Positions 9,100-18,883 of a stretch of DNA of 64,000 bases are shown here, piece after piece (within the stretch, counting starts at the first letter, position 1; the number at the start of each line of letters is the position of its first letter). The stretch is taken from the NCBI GenBank assembly GCA_038142205.1, contig JAYQJO010000001.1, positions 1,364,001 through 1,428,000 of the forward strand, in the 5' to 3' direction. The DNA comes from UBA7359 sp038142205 (lineage in GTDB: Bacteria > Pseudomonadota > Gammaproteobacteria > Eutrophobiales > Eutrophobiaceae). The notes beneath the pieces were generated by a model. It saw only the letters and a list, made by a program, of their open reading frames with translations. It did not search any database and was not told the origin of the DNA. Both the position numbers and the translations under genes were made by a program.

Positions 9100-9186
9100 G
9101 CCCAGGTGGCGGAATTGGTAGACGCGCTAGCTTCAGGTGCTAGTGGGAGTAATCCCGTGGAGGTTCAAGTCCTCTCCTGGGCACCA
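9100..9186 (+). tRNA. tRNA-Leu (anticodon CAG)
   Basis: Cloverleaf with the class II long variable arm. Acceptor 5' GCCCAGG pairs with CCTGGGC; the anticodon stem CTAGC/GCTAG encloses the loop TTCAGGT, so the anticodon is CAG (reads CUG). The T arm carries GGTTCAAGTCC, and CCA is encoded (9184-9186). A TATAAT at 9056-9061 is a plausible -10, though the -35 is poor. It is transcribed away from rnr. Confidence 0.97.
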
Positions 9187-9222
9187 TTAACTATTTACTC
9201 TTATTAATTTAAATTCTGTTAT

Positions 9223-9555
9223 TTAAAACAAGATTCCAAATCCTGTTTCCGAAATCAGCAATATTCCAAACAAAGACATCAATCCAATCGGTAATGACGG
9301 AATAAACCATATACAAATCAATAGAAACTTATATCTCGCTTTAATACTAATTAAGTTAATTTGTACAAATGATTTATAACCTGCCCATATAATCATAGGT
9401 AAAAACCAAAAAACAACAGTAGTTGATCGTGCTGCTCCATCTAAACCTGGCCCATTTGTAACCCCAATAATAATTAAAGCTAAAGCAACAACCACGATAG
9501 GAGAATAAAGCCAAAATTTATTAGCTTCTTCATGCTTATTATTCTCAGTATTCAT
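9223..9555 (-). CDS. Small membrane protein of unknown function
   Basis: 110 residues, not recognised. A charged N-terminus (MNTENNKHEEANK) precedes three hydrophobic segments at about 17-33, 47-62 and 76-107, the last perhaps a hairpin of two. No catalytic or binding motif is visible. It lies 19 bp downstream of the phospholipid repair gene, on the same strand, so it is probably co-transcribed with it, and it ends just after tRNA-Leu. A role in the envelope is only a guess from this position. Confidence 0.6.
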   Translation of the reverse strand: MNTENNKHEEANKFWLYSPIVVVALALIIIGVTNGPGLDGAARSTTVVFWFLPMIIWAGYKSFVQINLISIKARYKFLLICIWFIPSLPIGLMSLFGILLISETGFGILF

Positions 9556-9574
9556 GTGTAATTAACTCAACAAG

Positions 9575-12500
9575 CTATTCAACTAAAATTGCTTTCGCCA
9601 TCTTAAAATCCGTCTTACCACTACCTAACTTCGGTATTTCTTCAACTGCTTTGACTTCTGATGGAATCATTAGCGGATTCGTTTTAGCTTCAAGCATGGC
9701 TTTCTTTACTTCTTCAAGTTCTATAGCTTCTGCAATAAGCAATACGATTTTTTCACCTTTCTTTTCATCCGATAGATTAACTGCGACTAATTCCAACTCC
9801 GGTTTATCTAGGGCTTCTCGAATAGTTTCTTCTACTGCTGTTAAGCTGACCATTTCACCGCCAAGTTTGGCAAAGCGTGAATAACGATCAACAATCGTTA
9901 AGAAACCATCTTCATCAAGATGTCCTTTATCACCGGTTTTATACCAACGTTTACCGTCTATCTCGGTAATCACTTCATTGGTTTTTTCTTCATCATCAAG
10001 ATAACCCAGCATCACTTGTGTTCCACCAATGAGTATCAAGCCATCTTCACCTGACAGTAGTTCTTCTAATGATTCAGGATCAACAATGCGGAAACTAGAA
10101 CCCGGTAACGGCATACCGACCGTACCCAATTTAGTTCCTTTTTGAACTTGCCAGTAATTAACATCCAAAGCATCAGGAATATTAACACTGGCGACAGGAG
10201 TTGTTTCTGTTGCGCCATAACCTTCATAAATATCTTTATTGAATTTAAGTTTGAATGCTTCTCTCACATCCGGACTTAATTTTACAGCCCCAGCAATAAC
10301 AATACGTAATGATTCAAACATTAATCGGTGTATACTTCGATTCTTTGTGTAAAGTCTTAAGAAGGTTGATGTGCCACAGAATATCGTTGCTCGATATTTC
10401 GCAACTGCTTTAGCTATGTTAACTGCATCTGTAGGATCAGGGTGACAAACCATTGGAATGCCTTCAACTAAAGGCATGAAGGTTGTCACTGTTAAACCAA
10501 AAGCATGGAACAACGGTAAGCTTGCCATGATCACATCGGTATCTTGCGTGTTTAACATGTCTGAAATCTGTTTCAGGTTCGACATGATATTGCGATGACT
10601 TAACATGACACCTTTTGGAGTACCTTCGCTACCGCTAGAAAACAATATTGCCGCTGTTGAATTTATATCGATTTTCTTACAATAAAATAACTTCAGCAAA
10701 CATACTGGCGAAGCGATAACTGTAAGCAATGTTCGCAAGCTTGTTGCTTTACTAATCTCTTCCTTTAAATCTTCCATATAAAGAAACTGACTATCTGGAA
10801 ACGCATCATTTAAATCAACGCCCTTCTTCACCAGTTTTTCAATAAACTTACGTGAGGTATAAATTGATTTAATACCGGCTTTATTTACTGCGCCTTGCAA
10901 TGCTTCGCGACTGGCAGTGAAGTTTAAATTCACAACGGTCTTGCCGCAAAGAATACAAGCCATATTGGCAATACAGCCCGCGCTACTGGTTGGCAATAAC
11001 AAGCCTATGTTTTGCTCTGGCGAATATTTTTTAATTAACCGGGAAAAACAAATGACTGCTGTTAAAAACTTATTACCTGTTAAGGAACCGGCAATAGAAT
11101 CGGCAACGGCCAATTCATCACCATTACTTTTGGCTGTATCTATAAAAGCAGAACCTATTGTCGGTAAACTATGGGTATAGTGTTCCCATGAATCAATTGA
11201 TAAATCGAAGATTCGTTTCTTTAATGTTTCCGGTGTTGTTTCGATAGATAACAATTCACCAAAAGAAACAATAATGTCGTGTTTAATACCCGTACTACGT
11301 AAGTTCTTAAGCTTTTCACTAGAACGCGAAAACCAGCTTCCCCATAAGCCTCGAATATAGAAAGGTAAGATCACGGCCTTCGCTTCTTCTGCTGCTTTTT
11401 CATAACCACGTTGAAATTCCGCTAATTGACCGGTTCGACTAATGGTTCCTTCCGGGAACAAACAAACGACATCGCCATTATTTAAACTTTTATTAATCTC
11501 TTCTAATGCACCTTTACTTGCACCAGCAGAAACAGGAATGACATTGAAAATATCCAGAAACCATTTTAAGTACCATCGTTCGTAAATATTACGGATCATG
11601 ACGAAACGGATTGGACGTGGCGATGCCATTTGGATTATGCCCCAATCAATCCAGCTAATATGGTTACCTAACATCAAAACACCACCTTTTTCAGGCATAT
11701 TCTTCAAGCCCAATACTTCAAGGCGATATCGATGCCCGATGATGTAACTAATAATAAAACGGACTAATGATTGCGGTAGTTTGTATATCGTATAAACCGT
11801 ACCGACTATAGCGACGATTAATAAAATATTAAAAAGGCCGACGCTGTTCATGCCAATCATAGCAAACAGGACTGTTAAACCAAGAAAGCTGAGCATGAAG
11901 ATATTTTGAATAAAGTTATTGCCAGCTAATACGCGGCCTACTTCATCTTCATCTGAATGAAATTGAATCAAAGCATTAAACGGGATCAACATCAATCCGC
12001 CAAACAAGCCCCATGCCATAAAATTAAGCATTTGAAAGTAGATATTATTGACTGCTGGTAAAGCAATTAAACATAACGCTATACCTACCGAACCAATTGG
12101 AATGATGCCTGTTTCAATATGCGTTCTGGAGATCCGACCAGCAATAATTGAACCGATCATAATACCAATTCCGGCACAGGCTAATGTACCTTGTATTAAA
12201 ACAGTATTCATGATTTCCATCGTTTCTTTTGCATGCGCAGGGAATGCTGCCAACATCACTTGTGAAAGCGACCAGAAAACGGACAAACCAATGACGGATA
12301 AAAAGATCACTTCACGATTTTTTACTACACCTACGTTTTCTTTCAGGTATTTACCTTTGGTGTAGTTCTTCCAGTCGAAACTCATTGCTTCATCAACAGG
12401 TTGTTTCTGTGGCAAGGCATAAGCAACACCTAATTCAATCACACTGAATACCACTAATGCCCAACCAATTGGCGCAATGTTCTCCAGTAATAAAGAAGTA

Positions 12501-13018
12501 TCTGAAAAAACAGCACCATCAAGAAAATGTTCAAATAAAATAGAAAAAGCAAAAATGCCAGTAAGAATGGCTATCGTTGTTGCTGCCTGAACAACACCAT
12601 TTGCAGAAGCCAGATTATCTTTACCAACCAGTTCCTTGATATAGCCGTACTTAGCTGGAGAATAAAATGCGCTTTGTAATGCCAACATAAATGTCATGGC
12701 AAACGCGGCCCAGAACCAACCCAAGTAATAAAACAGAGTAATACAAAGTGTAATACCCACCGCAACCCAAGCACTGATGCGCATGACCCTATTCTTCGGG
12801 AATTTATCAGCACAAAAACCGGCGGGAGAAAGCAACAAGATGAAAGGCAAAAGAATCAGTGCATTAACAATGGCTGTTAGAATAATTTGTTCCTGACCGT
12901 CATACACTTTGAAGATTGTGTTTTGAATCGTGATCTTATGTCCCAAATCAACAAAGGCGTTGAGAAAAATCATTGCGATATAGGGAATAAAACCACTGAA
13001 TTTGAATAACTTAGACAT
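9575..13018 (-). CDS. aas: LplT-PlsC-Aas fusion: lysophospholipid flippase, acyltransferase and acyl-ACP synthetase
   Basis: A three-part inner-membrane protein of about 1147 residues. Residues 1-420 are an MFS transporter like LplT, with about 12 membrane segments, which flips lysophospholipid inward. Residues 430-640 are a PlsC acyltransferase with the N-H-I-S-W-I-D box (HX4D) and F-P-E-G-T. Residues 660-1145 are an AMP-forming acyl-ACP synthetase with the P-loop FSSGSEGTPKG, YGATETTP and YKTGDKG. Together they reacylate lyso-PE. E. coli encodes the transporter separately. The frame extends to a GTG at 13024, but ATG at 13018 is 8 bp from a GGGAG site and is preferred. Confidence 0.93.
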   Translation of the reverse strand: MSKLFKFSGFIPYIAMIFLNAFVDLGHKITIQNTIFKVYDGQEQIILTAIVNALILLPFILLLSPAGFCADKFPKNRVMRISAWVAVGITLCITLFYYLGWFWAAFAMTFMLALQSAFYSPAKYGYIKELVGKDNLASANGVVQAATTIAILTGIFAFSILFEHFLDGAVFSDTSLLLENIAPIGWALVVFSVIELGVAYALPQKQPVDEAMSFDWKNYTKGKYLKENVGVVKNREVIFLSVIGLSVFWSLSQVMLAAFPAHAKETMEIMNTVLIQGTLACAGIGIMIGSIIAGRISRTHIETGIIPIGSVGIALCLIALPAVNNIYFQMLNFMAWGLFGGLMLIPFNALIQFHSDEDEVGRVLAGNNFIQNIFMLSFLGLTVLFAMIGMNSVGLFNILLIVAIVGTVYTIYKLPQSLVRFIISYIIGHRYRLEVLGLKNMPEKGGVLMLGNHISWIDWGIIQMASPRPIRFVMIRNIYERWYLKWFLDIFNVIPVSAGASKGALEEINKSLNNGDVVCLFPEGTISRTGQLAEFQRGYEKAAEEAKAVILPFYIRGLWGSWFSRSSEKLKNLRSTGIKHDIIVSFGELLSIETTPETLKKRIFDLSIDSWEHYTHSLPTIGSAFIDTAKSNGDELAVADSIAGSLTGNKFLTAVICFSRLIKKYSPEQNIGLLLPTSSAGCIANMACILCGKTVVNLNFTASREALQGAVNKAGIKSIYTSRKFIEKLVKKGVDLNDAFPDSQFLYMEDLKEEISKATSLRTLLTVIASPVCLLKLFYCKKIDINSTAAILFSSGSEGTPKGVMLSHRNIMSNLKQISDMLNTQDTDVIMASLPLFHAFGLTVTTFMPLVEGIPMVCHPDPTDAVNIAKAVAKYRATIFCGTSTFLRLYTKNRSIHRLMFESLRIVIAGAVKLSPDVREAFKLKFNKDIYEGYGATETTPVASVNIPDALDVNYWQVQKGTKLGTVGMPLPGSSFRIVDPESLEELLSGEDGLILIGGTQVMLGYLDDEEKTNEVITEIDGKRWYKTGDKGHLDEDGFLTIVDRYSRFAKLGGEMVSLTAVEETIREALDKPELELVAVNLSDEKKGEKIVLLIAEAIELEEVKKAMLEAKTNPLMIPSEVKAVEEIPKLGSGKTDFKMAKAILVE

Positions 13019-13149
13019 TTGCACAACTCCCGGTACTTTTAATTGTTCCTTGTAAACTAATAACTGGTCTTAATTTAAACAACCAATATTGTACTAGTTT
13101 TATTTTTATGTTCTATTTGTATTGATTTTCACTACTTTGAAAGACGGCT

Positions 13150-13881
13150 ATGGCTCAATCACTTCATCTTATTAATACCCTGAAAAAAGCACTCAAAGGG
13201 CATGGGCTCACTTATGCGGATATCGCCAAGAAAATTAATATGTCTGAAGCCAGTATAAAACGGATGTTTTCAGAAAAGAACTTTTCATTAAAGCGGCTAG
13301 AAGAGTTATGCCAATGTATGGATTTGGAAATATCTGATTTATTAAGCCTGATGAAAGAAGACGAACAAAATATTAGCCAACTCAGTGAAGCGCAGGAGAA
13401 AGAAATCATTAATGATCTGACTTTATTATTAGTGACCGTCTGTGTTTTAAATCGTTGGTCATTAAACGAGATCATGTCACATTACAAAATTTCCGAAACA
13501 GAAGGTATTCAATACCTGGCAAAACTGGATCGTCTGAAAATTATTGAACTACTACCAAAAAACAAAATTAAATTACTTGTTGCTTCCAACTTTGCCTGGA
13601 TAGAAAACGGCCCTATTCAACAATTCTTCCAGTCCAAAGTAGAAAAAGATTTCTTCAATACGCGTTTTAAAAAAACCAATGAACGTTTGTTTGTTATCAA
13701 CGGCATGCTGGCGGAAAACTCAAATGCTGTTTTTCAAAAGAAAATGGAAAAACTGGTTAAAGAGTTTAATGATTTAAATGACAGCGATGCCGGTTTATCG
13801 ATAGATGATCGTCATGGCACAACTGTGGTTATGGCTATTCGCCAATGGGAATATGGATTGTTTGAACATATTCGTAAATAG
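13150..13881 (+). CDS. XRE-family helix-turn-helix regulator
   Basis: 243 residues. Residues 8-65 form a Cro/C1-type HTH: the segment LTYADIAKKINMSEASIKRMFSEKNFSLKRLEELCQCMD is textbook. The remaining 175 residues, with a second possible HTH near 105-125 (WSLNEIMSHYKISETEGIQYLAKLDRL), are conserved in a group of gammaproteobacterial regulators without known ligand. It is divergent from the aas gene (125 bp between starts) and convergent with pxpC, stopping 6 bp from its end. The first arrangement makes aas its more likely target. Confidence 0.88.
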   Translation: MAQSLHLINTLKKALKGHGLTYADIAKKINMSEASIKRMFSEKNFSLKRLEELCQCMDLEISDLLSLMKEDEQNISQLSEAQEKEIINDLTLLLVTVCVLNRWSLNEIMSHYKISETEGIQYLAKLDRLKIIELLPKNKIKLLVASNFAWIENGPIQQFFQSKVEKDFFNTRFKKTNERLFVINGMLAENSNAVFQKKMEKLVKEFNDLNDSDAGLSIDDRHGTTVVMAIRQWEYGLFEHIRK

Positions 13882-13887
13882 CGTGAG

Positions 13888-14817
13888 TTAATTTAACAAG
13901 AGTATATCCAAAAACGTTTTTTTTAATTTAAATTGTTGTAACGCATTTTCGCGTGAAATTAATAAACAATTGACTTTATCACCGACTTTTAATTGCCCTA
14001 AGATATTCAAGTCAGAACTAATGACATTGGCAATGCGTGGATAACCACCTATCGTTTGTCCGTCTACTGATGAAATAATGGGTAAACCGGAAGGCGGCAC
14101 CTGTATACTGCCTTGCACCAGACCCGTTGAAATAAGCTCTACTGATTTACCGGATACAACGGCATCGCCATCTAACCGTAATCCCATGCGATTTGAATCG
14201 TTTGATATTTTATAAGTCGAATTATAAAAGCGATTAATAGTTTCTTTATCAAAGCTGTCGACTTCCAGACCCTCAGTACATCTTAATAAATAAGAACTGC
14301 TGTACCTCGGTCTGTATTCTTTCGGCAATTCTCGTTTATTCGGTTTATATTTATCTTTAATTCCTAATATATCTCCCGCTTTAATCTGTCTTCCTTTATA
14401 ACCGCCAAAATTAGCCGTCAGATGTGTTGATTGGCTAGCAAATATTTTATCGACTTTAAGTTTACCGGCAATCGCAAGATAAGCCCTTACACCTTTTCGT
14501 AACTGTTTAAACTCTAAAACATCACCTTTATTAACATGAATAATTTTATTATTAACAATTACAGTATCATTTAGAGTTAGTTCAAACTCAGCACCACATA
14601 TGGCAATTAAATACGAATCAGTAAATTCTATCGTCGGACCAACAAGTGTTATTTCTATCGCAGCCTGATTAATGTCATTAGAAACCAACCAGTTTGCTAG
14701 CTGCAAAGACACACTATCCATTGCACCGCTTCTGGAAATCCCCTGATGCATCAAACCTGTTCGACCTGCATCTTGAATACTGGTTTGTAAACCGGGTTTG
14801 ATAAACTTAAGACTCAC
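13888..14817 (-). CDS. pxpC: 5-oxoprolinase subunit C (KipA / biotin-dependent-carboxylase-like domain)
   Basis: 309 residues, opening SLKFIKPGLQTSIQDAGRTGLMHQGISRSGAMD, the diagnostic start of the KipA/PxpC family. Conserved later segments include GSIQVPPSGLPIISSVDGQTIGGYPRIANV. With PxpA and PxpB it forms the prokaryotic ATP-dependent 5-oxoprolinase, which opens pyroglutamate to glutamate. Its start overlaps pxpB's stop by 4 bp. The family was long named after the sporulation kinase inhibitor KipI antagonist of Bacillus. Confidence 0.93.
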   Translation of the reverse strand: MSLKFIKPGLQTSIQDAGRTGLMHQGISRSGAMDSVSLQLANWLVSNDINQAAIEITLVGPTIEFTDSYLIAICGAEFELTLNDTVIVNNKIIHVNKGDVLEFKQLRKGVRAYLAIAGKLKVDKIFASQSTHLTANFGGYKGRQIKAGDILGIKDKYKPNKRELPKEYRPRYSSSYLLRCTEGLEVDSFDKETINRFYNSTYKISNDSNRMGLRLDGDAVVSGKSVELISTGLVQGSIQVPPSGLPIISSVDGQTIGGYPRIANVISSDLNILGQLKVGDKVNCLLISRENALQQFKLKKTFLDILLLN

Positions 14818-15542
14818 TGAACTTCCTTACTGAGTTGCCTGAGTTGCCTGAGTTGTATGTATTCTTCTTTGCTAATAGAAAAAAAACGAACCTTGTCCAA
14901 AGGCTTGGCAATAAAAGGCGTTTCGGTATTAGGATTAAAAATAGAGATCGGTGTCCGCCCTATAATATGCCAACCTCCGGGACTTTCTACTGGATAGATC
15001 CCGGTTTGCCCTCCTCCTATAGCAACAGCACCAGCAGGTACTTTTAACAATGGTGTTGATTTACGTGGACAATGCAATTGCTCCTTCAAACCACTCAGGT
15101 ATAAAAACCCAGGAAGAAACCCGAGCATATTCACTAAATAGTCTTCTTGTGTATGTAATGTAATTACCTCAGTGACACTCATATTGCAATGCTCACCTAA
15201 GCCAGCCAAATCAGTCCCATATTCCTCGTTATAACATACCGGTATCTTAATCAAATTAGGTTTATGAGGTTTAATTTGTTCTTTTAAGTATCTTTCAGTC
15301 GTTTCTTTAATAGAAAGTTCGATAGCTTCTATATTTATGTTTAAAACATCAAGGTACAGTGTCAGGCTTTGATATGCAGGAACAACATCAATAAGTTCAT
15401 TAGAAAAAGTGTTTCTTAATACTTCGGACAGAAACTGAATTGTTCTTATTAATTCTTCACCCGCTTGCTCGTTAAAAAAAATCGTAATTGCTGCATCACC
15501 ATTCCATTTAAACGATGTTTTAATTTTTACTGGTGTATTCAT
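14814..15542 (-). CDS. pxpB: 5-oxoprolinase subunit B (KipI family)
   Basis: 242 residues. Core KipI/AHS1 motifs are present: IPVCYNEEYGTDLAGLGEHC (near 105-125), LGFLPGFLYLSGL (near 150), and AGAVAIGGGQTGIYPVESPGGWHIIGRTP (near 180-205). It acts as an ATP-utilising partner of PxpC. Overlaps pxpA and pxpC by 4 bp on each side, so the three are translationally coupled. Confidence 0.94.
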   Translation of the reverse strand: MNTPVKIKTSFKWNGDAAITIFFNEQAGEELIRTIQFLSEVLRNTFSNELIDVVPAYQSLTLYLDVLNINIEAIELSIKETTERYLKEQIKPHKPNLIKIPVCYNEEYGTDLAGLGEHCNMSVTEVITLHTQEDYLVNMLGFLPGFLYLSGLKEQLHCPRKSTPLLKVPAGAVAIGGGQTGIYPVESPGGWHIIGRTPISIFNPNTETPFIAKPLDKVRFFSISKEEYIQLRQLRQLSKEVQ

Positions 15543-16297
15543 GCAATAGAAATATTATTTTCAAACAATGCCTTGTTAAGTTTTTTTGCAATGTTTAATG
15601 CATTTTCATTATCGCCGTGCAGACAAATTGTTTTAACTAATGGCGATATCAATTCGCCTGTAATTGATTTTATCGGTTGATATTTGGCTAATGCAATCGC
15701 TTGTTCAATACATAAATCAACTCTATTGATTACCGCGCCTGCTTCTGACCTTAGTGCCAATTTATTTTCAGGTGTGTAACGTCGATCAATGAAACCCTCG
15801 GGTATAAAGTTTAATTGCTTTCCCTCACATACTTCCTGAAAACCACCTTGAGCCAGCCCATAAATTTCAACATCAGAAAATGACTCGGCAATATAATTTG
15901 CAACAATATTGGCTAACTCTAAATCGTGTTCAACATCATTATAAAGCGCGCCATGTAATTTAATGTGATTAAGTCTAACGTTATACTTATCTGCGATAGC
16001 AAGAAATGCCTCAGTTTGTTTTTGTAAGAAGCCAAGTACTTCTTTTTCTGTGTACCCTATTGTCTTTCGACCAAAGTTATCCGAATCAGGATAGCCGGGA
16101 TGCGCACCAATCTTTAAATCATTTTCTAACGCATCATTAATTGCATATTCAATTGTTTTGGCATTGCCGGCGTGTCCACCACAGGCAATATTACAGCTCG
16201 ACAAATACGGCATTAACAGCGCATCTTCATCAGCATCTTCTCGCGTGTTTCCTTCACCTAGATCACAGTTAATATCTATAGCTATATTTTTATTCAT
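15539..16297 (-). CDS. pxpA: 5-oxoprolinase subunit A (LamB/YcsF family)
   Basis: 252 residues starting MNKNIAIDINCDLGEGN, then the YcsF signatures SSCNIACGGHAGN (near 33-45), DNDLKIGAHPGYPDSDNFGR-type metal/substrate loop, and HIKLHGALYN (near 112). It provides the hydrolytic part of the PxpABC pyroglutamate-opening enzyme. First gene of the operon; 90 bp separate it from the CBS-domain gene upstream. No permease gene accompanies the set here. Confidence 0.95.
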   Translation of the reverse strand: MNKNIAIDINCDLGEGNTREDADEDALLMPYLSSCNIACGGHAGNAKTIEYAINDALENDLKIGAHPGYPDSDNFGRKTIGYTEKEVLGFLQKQTEAFLAIADKYNVRLNHIKLHGALYNDVEHDLELANIVANYIAESFSDVEIYGLAQGGFQEVCEGKQLNFIPEGFIDRRYTPENKLALRSEAGAVINRVDLCIEQAIALAKYQPIKSITGELISPLVKTICLHGDNENALNIAKKLNKALFENNISIA

Positions 16298-16387
16298 TTT
16301 AGAGTTTAGGAAGAAACAGTTATAAAAGGTATTTATTTACCCTAAAACTAAAACCAGAATGCATGATTACAATCTAGTTACTATTAC

Positions 16388-17416
16388 TTAATCAGGCTGG
16401 TTTTGTGTTTGTTTCATTCGATGTTCCCAACGTCGACGAGCATGGCGACGCATATTGGGAATGTCATCAGTCTCATCCATAATGGTCAGACCGAGTATTG
16501 TTTCAAAAATATCTTCCATCGTGATTAAACCAAGCCATGTACCGTACTCGTCAAAAACCAGTGCCATATGCTGATGTTCTTTCAACAATAAAGTTAAAGT
16601 GGATTCGGCCGAGTCAGTCTCTTTAAAAATCTGCACAGGACTCATTAACTTACTAATTGCTGTTGTCTCTTCTGCATCCAGCAATTCGTTACGAAAGACA
16701 ATGCCTTGCGGGTGTTCATTTTCATCTAGCACCGGATAACGTGAAAAAGATGTTTCACGTAACTTCTCCCTGTTATTAGCTGCCGTACTTTCAAGCTTGA
16801 TATATTGGCAAACGGTACGTGGCGTTAAGATATTACGAAGCTGCATCTCATGTAAATCGAGTATATTCTCGATCACTCGCTGTTCATCATCATCCAACAT
16901 CTTGCGTTCACGACCCAGCTTGGTCAACGCTTTGATTTGTGAACGAATATCAGTCTTAGGTGTCTCTTTTCCTAAAGAACGTGTAATAACATCAGAAAGC
17001 ATAATGAAAGGCTTTAGCATCATTATCATACCGCTAAGGACGGGAGGTAGAAAAGGCGCTAACTTATCCCAATACTTTGCACCGAGTGTCTTTGGAATGA
17101 TTTCGGAAAGTATCAATACCAGAAAAGTCAGTATTGCAGATGAGGCGGCTAGGTATCCATCACCAAAAACAATACCAACTTGCGCACCGACACCCGCTGC
17201 GCCAAAAGTATGTGCGACAGTATTTAGGGTAAGTATCGCTGCTAATGGCTGATCAATACGTTCTTTTAGAGCACTTAACTGCTTGTATAAGCTTGGCTGA
17301 GCTTCCTTCAGGCTAACAATATAACTCGGCGTAATAGACAACAGCACTGCTTCAAGTACGGAACAAAGAAAAGAGATACCAATAGCAAGAAAAGCGAACG
17401 CAATTAATAAAGTCAT
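16388..17416 (-). CDS. CNNM (DUF21) membrane protein with CBS pair
   Basis: 342 residues. Residues 1-175 are the CNNM transmembrane domain with three or four helices and the characteristic LSEIIPKTLGAKY segment. Residues 195-320 hold two CBS repeats (MQLRNILTPRTVCQYIKLES and MALVFDEYGTWLGLITMEDIFETILG). The C-terminal CorC/HlyC (transporter-associated) domain usual in longer paralogues is missing, and the protein ends in a basic His/Arg-rich tail. Relatives take part in Mg2+/Co2+ transport. The old label hemolysin is not supported. Confidence 0.87.
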   Translation of the reverse strand: MTLLIAFAFLAIGISFLCSVLEAVLLSITPSYIVSLKEAQPSLYKQLSALKERIDQPLAAILTLNTVAHTFGAAGVGAQVGIVFGDGYLAASSAILTFLVLILSEIIPKTLGAKYWDKLAPFLPPVLSGMIMMLKPFIMLSDVITRSLGKETPKTDIRSQIKALTKLGRERKMLDDDEQRVIENILDLHEMQLRNILTPRTVCQYIKLESTAANNREKLRETSFSRYPVLDENEHPQGIVFRNELLDAEETTAISKLMSPVQIFKETDSAESTLTLLLKEHQHMALVFDEYGTWLGLITMEDIFETILGLTIMDETDDIPNMRRHARRRWEHRMKQTQNQPD

Positions 17417-17544
17417 CGGAGACGCAAACTATTCCTTTATAAAAACAGGCTTTCAATGCTACACAACATCATCATGCCCGGCAATTGATCGTTTGTATCG
17501 CTAAATAATAACCGAGATTAACTTTATGAATTAAATGTAAAAAA

Positions 17545-18837
17545 TCAGGCGAAGGGGTTATTTAAAATAATAGTCTCAACACGATCTGGCCCAGTAGAAA
17601 TAATATCAATAGGAACACCCGTCACTTCTTCCAGTCGATTCAAATAATCTCGTGCTTTCGGAGGTAAGTCATCATAGTTTGTTGTGCCAACAGTATTCGA
17701 TAGCCATCCTGAATGCTCTTCATAAATAGGCTTACATTTAGCAAATTCTTCAGCGCCAATAGGAGGCACATCAACTGTTTTGCCATCAATTTCATAGCCT
17801 GTACATATATTAATCGTTTCCAATTTATCTAGAACATCCAGTTTAGTAATACATAAACCGGTTAAGCTATTTATTTGTGCTGAACGACGAAGTGCTACTG
17901 CATCATACCAACCACAACGTCTAGCTCGACCGGTTGTCGCACCGAATTCATGACCTGCTTTGGCAATGTGTTCACCTGTTTCACAAAATAATTCTGTTGG
18001 GAAAGGCCCCGAACCAACTCGCGTTGTATATGCTTTGGTAATACCTAATACATAATCAAAATGACAAGGACCAAAACCACTACCTGTTGCCGCACCGCCA
18101 GCTGTTGTATTAGAAGACGTTACAAAAGGATAAGTACCGTGATCAATATCCAGCCATGTCCCTTGCGCACCCTCGAACATGATATTCTTACCGTCGCTAT
18201 ATAGTTCGTTCAAACGGCTTCCAGTATCTTCGATCATCGGAACAAGTGTTTCAGCTAGACTTCTTATATCATCAAGTGATTCCTGATAATCAATCACATC
18301 ACACTTATAATAGTTCGTTAACATGAAATTATGATACTCAAGTAATTCTTCCAGTTTACTAGCAAGCAAAGCATCGTTTTTCAAATCACCTGCACGCAAT
18401 GCACGGCGCGCGACTTTATCTTCATAAGCAGGACCAATACCTCTACCTGTTGTACCTATAGCAGCGTTTCCTTTTGCTTTTTCCCGAGCCTGCTCCAGCG
18501 CGCTGTGATAAGGCAAAATAAGCGTACATGCTTCAGAAAGTTTTATATATTTACGTGCAGCAACGCCATTCTCTTCCAGCATGTTTATCTCTTCCATTAA
18601 AGCATGCGGACTTAGAACAACACCGTTACCAATAATACATTCGACGCCATCATGCAAAATACCGGAAGGGATCAAGTGAAGAATGGTTTTCTTACCTTCG
18701 ATAATAACGGTATGACCGGCATTATGACCGCCCTGAAAACGCACAACTGCTGATGCATCTTCCGTCAACAGATCGACAATTTTTCCTTTGCCCTCATCTC
18801 CCCATTGAGTGCCAAGTACAATTATATTTTTACCCAT
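17545..18837 (-). CDS. purA: Adenylosuccinate synthetase
   Basis: GTP-dependent condensation of IMP with aspartate, the first committed step to AMP. 430 residues. N-terminal P-loop-like GTQWGDEGKGKIVD with catalytic Asp13, the His41 switch region GGHNAGHT, the IMP loop TTGRGIGPAYEDK, and the ending TGPDRVETI. Lies 46 bp downstream of hisZ, the usual pairing in many gammaproteobacteria. Confidence 0.97.
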   Translation of the reverse strand: MGKNIIVLGTQWGDEGKGKIVDLLTEDASAVVRFQGGHNAGHTVIIEGKKTILHLIPSGILHDGVECIIGNGVVLSPHALMEEINMLEENGVAARKYIKLSEACTLILPYHSALEQAREKAKGNAAIGTTGRGIGPAYEDKVARRALRAGDLKNDALLASKLEELLEYHNFMLTNYYKCDVIDYQESLDDIRSLAETLVPMIEDTGSRLNELYSDGKNIMFEGAQGTWLDIDHGTYPFVTSSNTTAGGAATGSGFGPCHFDYVLGITKAYTTRVGSGPFPTELFCETGEHIAKAGHEFGATTGRARRCGWYDAVALRRSAQINSLTGLCITKLDVLDKLETINICTGYEIDGKTVDVPPIGAEEFAKCKPIYEEHSGWLSNTVGTTNYDDLPPKARDYLNRLEEVTGVPIDIISTGPDRVETIILNNPFA

Positions 18838-18883
18838 TCTTTCTTGAGTACCTAAAGCACTCTCCCCTGTTTATTGAATTAAA

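Noticed and set aside
16388..17416. Hemolysin annotation for the DUF21/CBS protein
   Set aside because: The domain make-up is that of CNNM/CorB-type ion transport proteins; the haemolysin name is historical and unsupported.
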